This document shows positions 63,305-64,000 of a stretch of DNA of 64,000 bases, one piece after another. The translations under genes and the position numbers were made by a program. Source of the stretch: Rhodobacterales bacterium (GTDB lineage Bacteria; Pseudomonadota; Alphaproteobacteria; Rhodobacterales; Rhodobacteraceae); assembly GCA_002747035.1 (NCBI GenBank), contig PDRZ01000026.1, positions 1-64,000 of the forward strand, read 5' to 3'. Numbering within the stretch: position 1 is the first letter of the stretch; every line of letters starts with the position of its first letter. The notes beneath the pieces were generated by a model, which had not been told where the DNA came from, did not search any database, and saw nothing but the letters and a program-made list of their open reading frames with translations.

Positions 63305-64000
63305 ATGTTGGCCGTGATCGCAGGGCGCGGGGAGTTGCCCGCCGTGGTGGCCGGGGCTGTTGACACGGCGCTGATCTGTACGCTTGAGGGCACGGAGCCC
63401 GACCGCGTTCCCGTGGAGTTTGCGTTCCGGGTCGAAACGCTGGGGACGGTTTTGAATGACCTTGCCGCGCGCGGGGTCAGCGAGGTCTGTTTTTGCGGTG
63501 CCGTGGCCCGTCCGGCGCTTGACCCGGCCCTGATCGACGCGGCCACGATGCCGCTTGTGCCTGTGTTCATGCAGGCATTGGGTCAGGGCGATGACGGGGC
63601 CCTGCGCGCCGTGGTCTCGATTTTTGAGGACAAGGGGTTCACGGTACGCGGAGCCCATGACATCGCGCCCGAGCTGTTGCCACGGCCGGGGGTGTTGACC
63701 CGGACCCAACCGGGGGCCGGGGCGGAGGCGGATGTGGCCGTCGCCCTGCAAGTGCTTGAGGAAATGGGGCAACAGGATTTGGGGCAGGCCTGTGTGATCC
63801 GCGAGGGCATCGTGATCGCCCGCGAGGTGGAAAGCGGGACGGATGCGATGCTGGCCAGTGTTGCTCTGTCCATGCCTGAGGGCGCTGAGGCTGTCGACCC
63901 TGATGGGGGGGCGAGTGGGACGGTTCTGGACCAGATTTCAGCCGCGCGGACGCACAACGCCCCGAACAGCGGACTGCTGTTCAAAGCCCCCAAACCCGGT
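63305..64000 (+). CDS. lpxI: LpxI family UDP-2,3-diacylglucosamine pyrophosphatase (partial, runs off the window)
   Basis: Cleaves UDP-2,3-diacylglucosamine to lipid X in lipid A synthesis; it replaces LpxH in alphaproteobacteria. From the ATG at 63305 the frame stays open for 232 codons to the end of the window. The start MLAVIAGRGELPAVVAGAV matches the LpxI opening (IAGxGxLP), then VCFCGAVARPAL and ACVIREGIVIAREV, GTDAMLA. The missing part is the C-terminal 40 or so residues. It follows lpxA by four bases, and lpxB would be expected next, outside the window. Confidence 0.88.
   Translation, partial: MLAVIAGRGELPAVVAGAVDTALICTLEGTEPDRVPVEFAFRVETLGTVLNDLAARGVSEVCFCGAVARPALDPALIDAATMPLVPVFMQALGQGDDGALRAVVSIFEDKGFTVRGAHDIAPELLPRPGVLTRTQPGAGAEADVAVALQVLEEMGQQDLGQACVIREGIVIAREVESGTDAMLASVALSMPEGAEAVDPDGGASGTVLDQISAARTHNAPNSGLLFKAPKPG

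Overview
The window looks like a chromosomal segment of a marine or related alphaproteobacterium of the Rhodobacterales (Roseobacter/Rhodobacteraceae type). The DNA is GC-rich with strong third-position GC. It carries the alphaproteobacterial envelope cluster pyrH-frr-uppS-cdsA-dxr-rseP-bamA-skp-fabZ-lpxA-lpxI, a fabI/pdxH pair, an aroK-aroB pair next to xerD, a zwf-pgl-pgi sugar-phosphate operon, and a large RTX/Hint protein of a type common in roseobacters. The organism is Gram-negative, with lipid A and an outer membrane. This assignment is inferred from gene content; no rRNA is present.

Layout. 1-6.9 kb: minus-strand housekeeping genes (pseudouridine synthase, trpE, PpiD-like chaperone, aminotransferase, gpt, LysE-type exporter). 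7.2-10 kb: fabI (minus), pdxH, a two-domain cold-shock protein and a DUF192 protein. 10-15 kb: an accessory region with a 1154-residue cadherin-like/RTX/Hint protein, strong terminators and a 94-residue orphan that resembles the segment before a Hint domain. 15-21.7 kb: a MobA-like nucleotidyltransferase, a dehydrogenase remnant, aroB-aroK, a small membrane protein, a secreted protein, xerD and a CorC-like protein. 21.7-26.4 kb: a broken S9 peptidase, tyrS and anmK. 26.4-32.2 kb: a radical SAM enzyme, zwf-pgl-pgi and an exonuclease III gene. 32.2-35 kb: an AT-rich promoter region followed by a three-gene unit that I do not recognise: a 120-residue protein made of exact 21-residue repeats, a 361-residue protein of unknown function and a DMT-family permease. 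35-43.5 kb: erpA, dgt, an acetyltransferase, a phosphatase, tRNA-Val(TAC), an acyl-CoA synthetase, ssb, a lytic transglycosylase, a di-haem peroxidase and a VOC protein. 43.6-51.8 kb: a peptide/opine-type ABC importer operon with a fused two-cassette ATPase and an enlarged permease, then an AraC regulator. 52-64 kb: miaA, then the long plus-strand envelope operon, which runs off the window inside lpxI.

The envelope genes form one pathway set: nucleotide supply and translation recycling (pyrH, frr), isoprenoid carrier and lipid precursors (dxr, uppS, cdsA), the RseP protease, outer-membrane protein assembly (bamA, skp) and lipid A synthesis (fabZ, lpxA, lpxI). zwf, pgl and pgi feed glucose-6-phosphate into 6-phosphogluconate.

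The most interesting signals are (i) the 21-residue-repeat protein with its unknown partner and permease, (ii) a mosaic family of short palindromic modules at three places, two of which supply the stop codon of the neighbouring gene, (iii) gene decay in an S9 peptidase and a glycine-cleavage-T-like dehydrogenase remnant, and (iv) several short conserved-looking ORFs, some below the usual gene-calling size.
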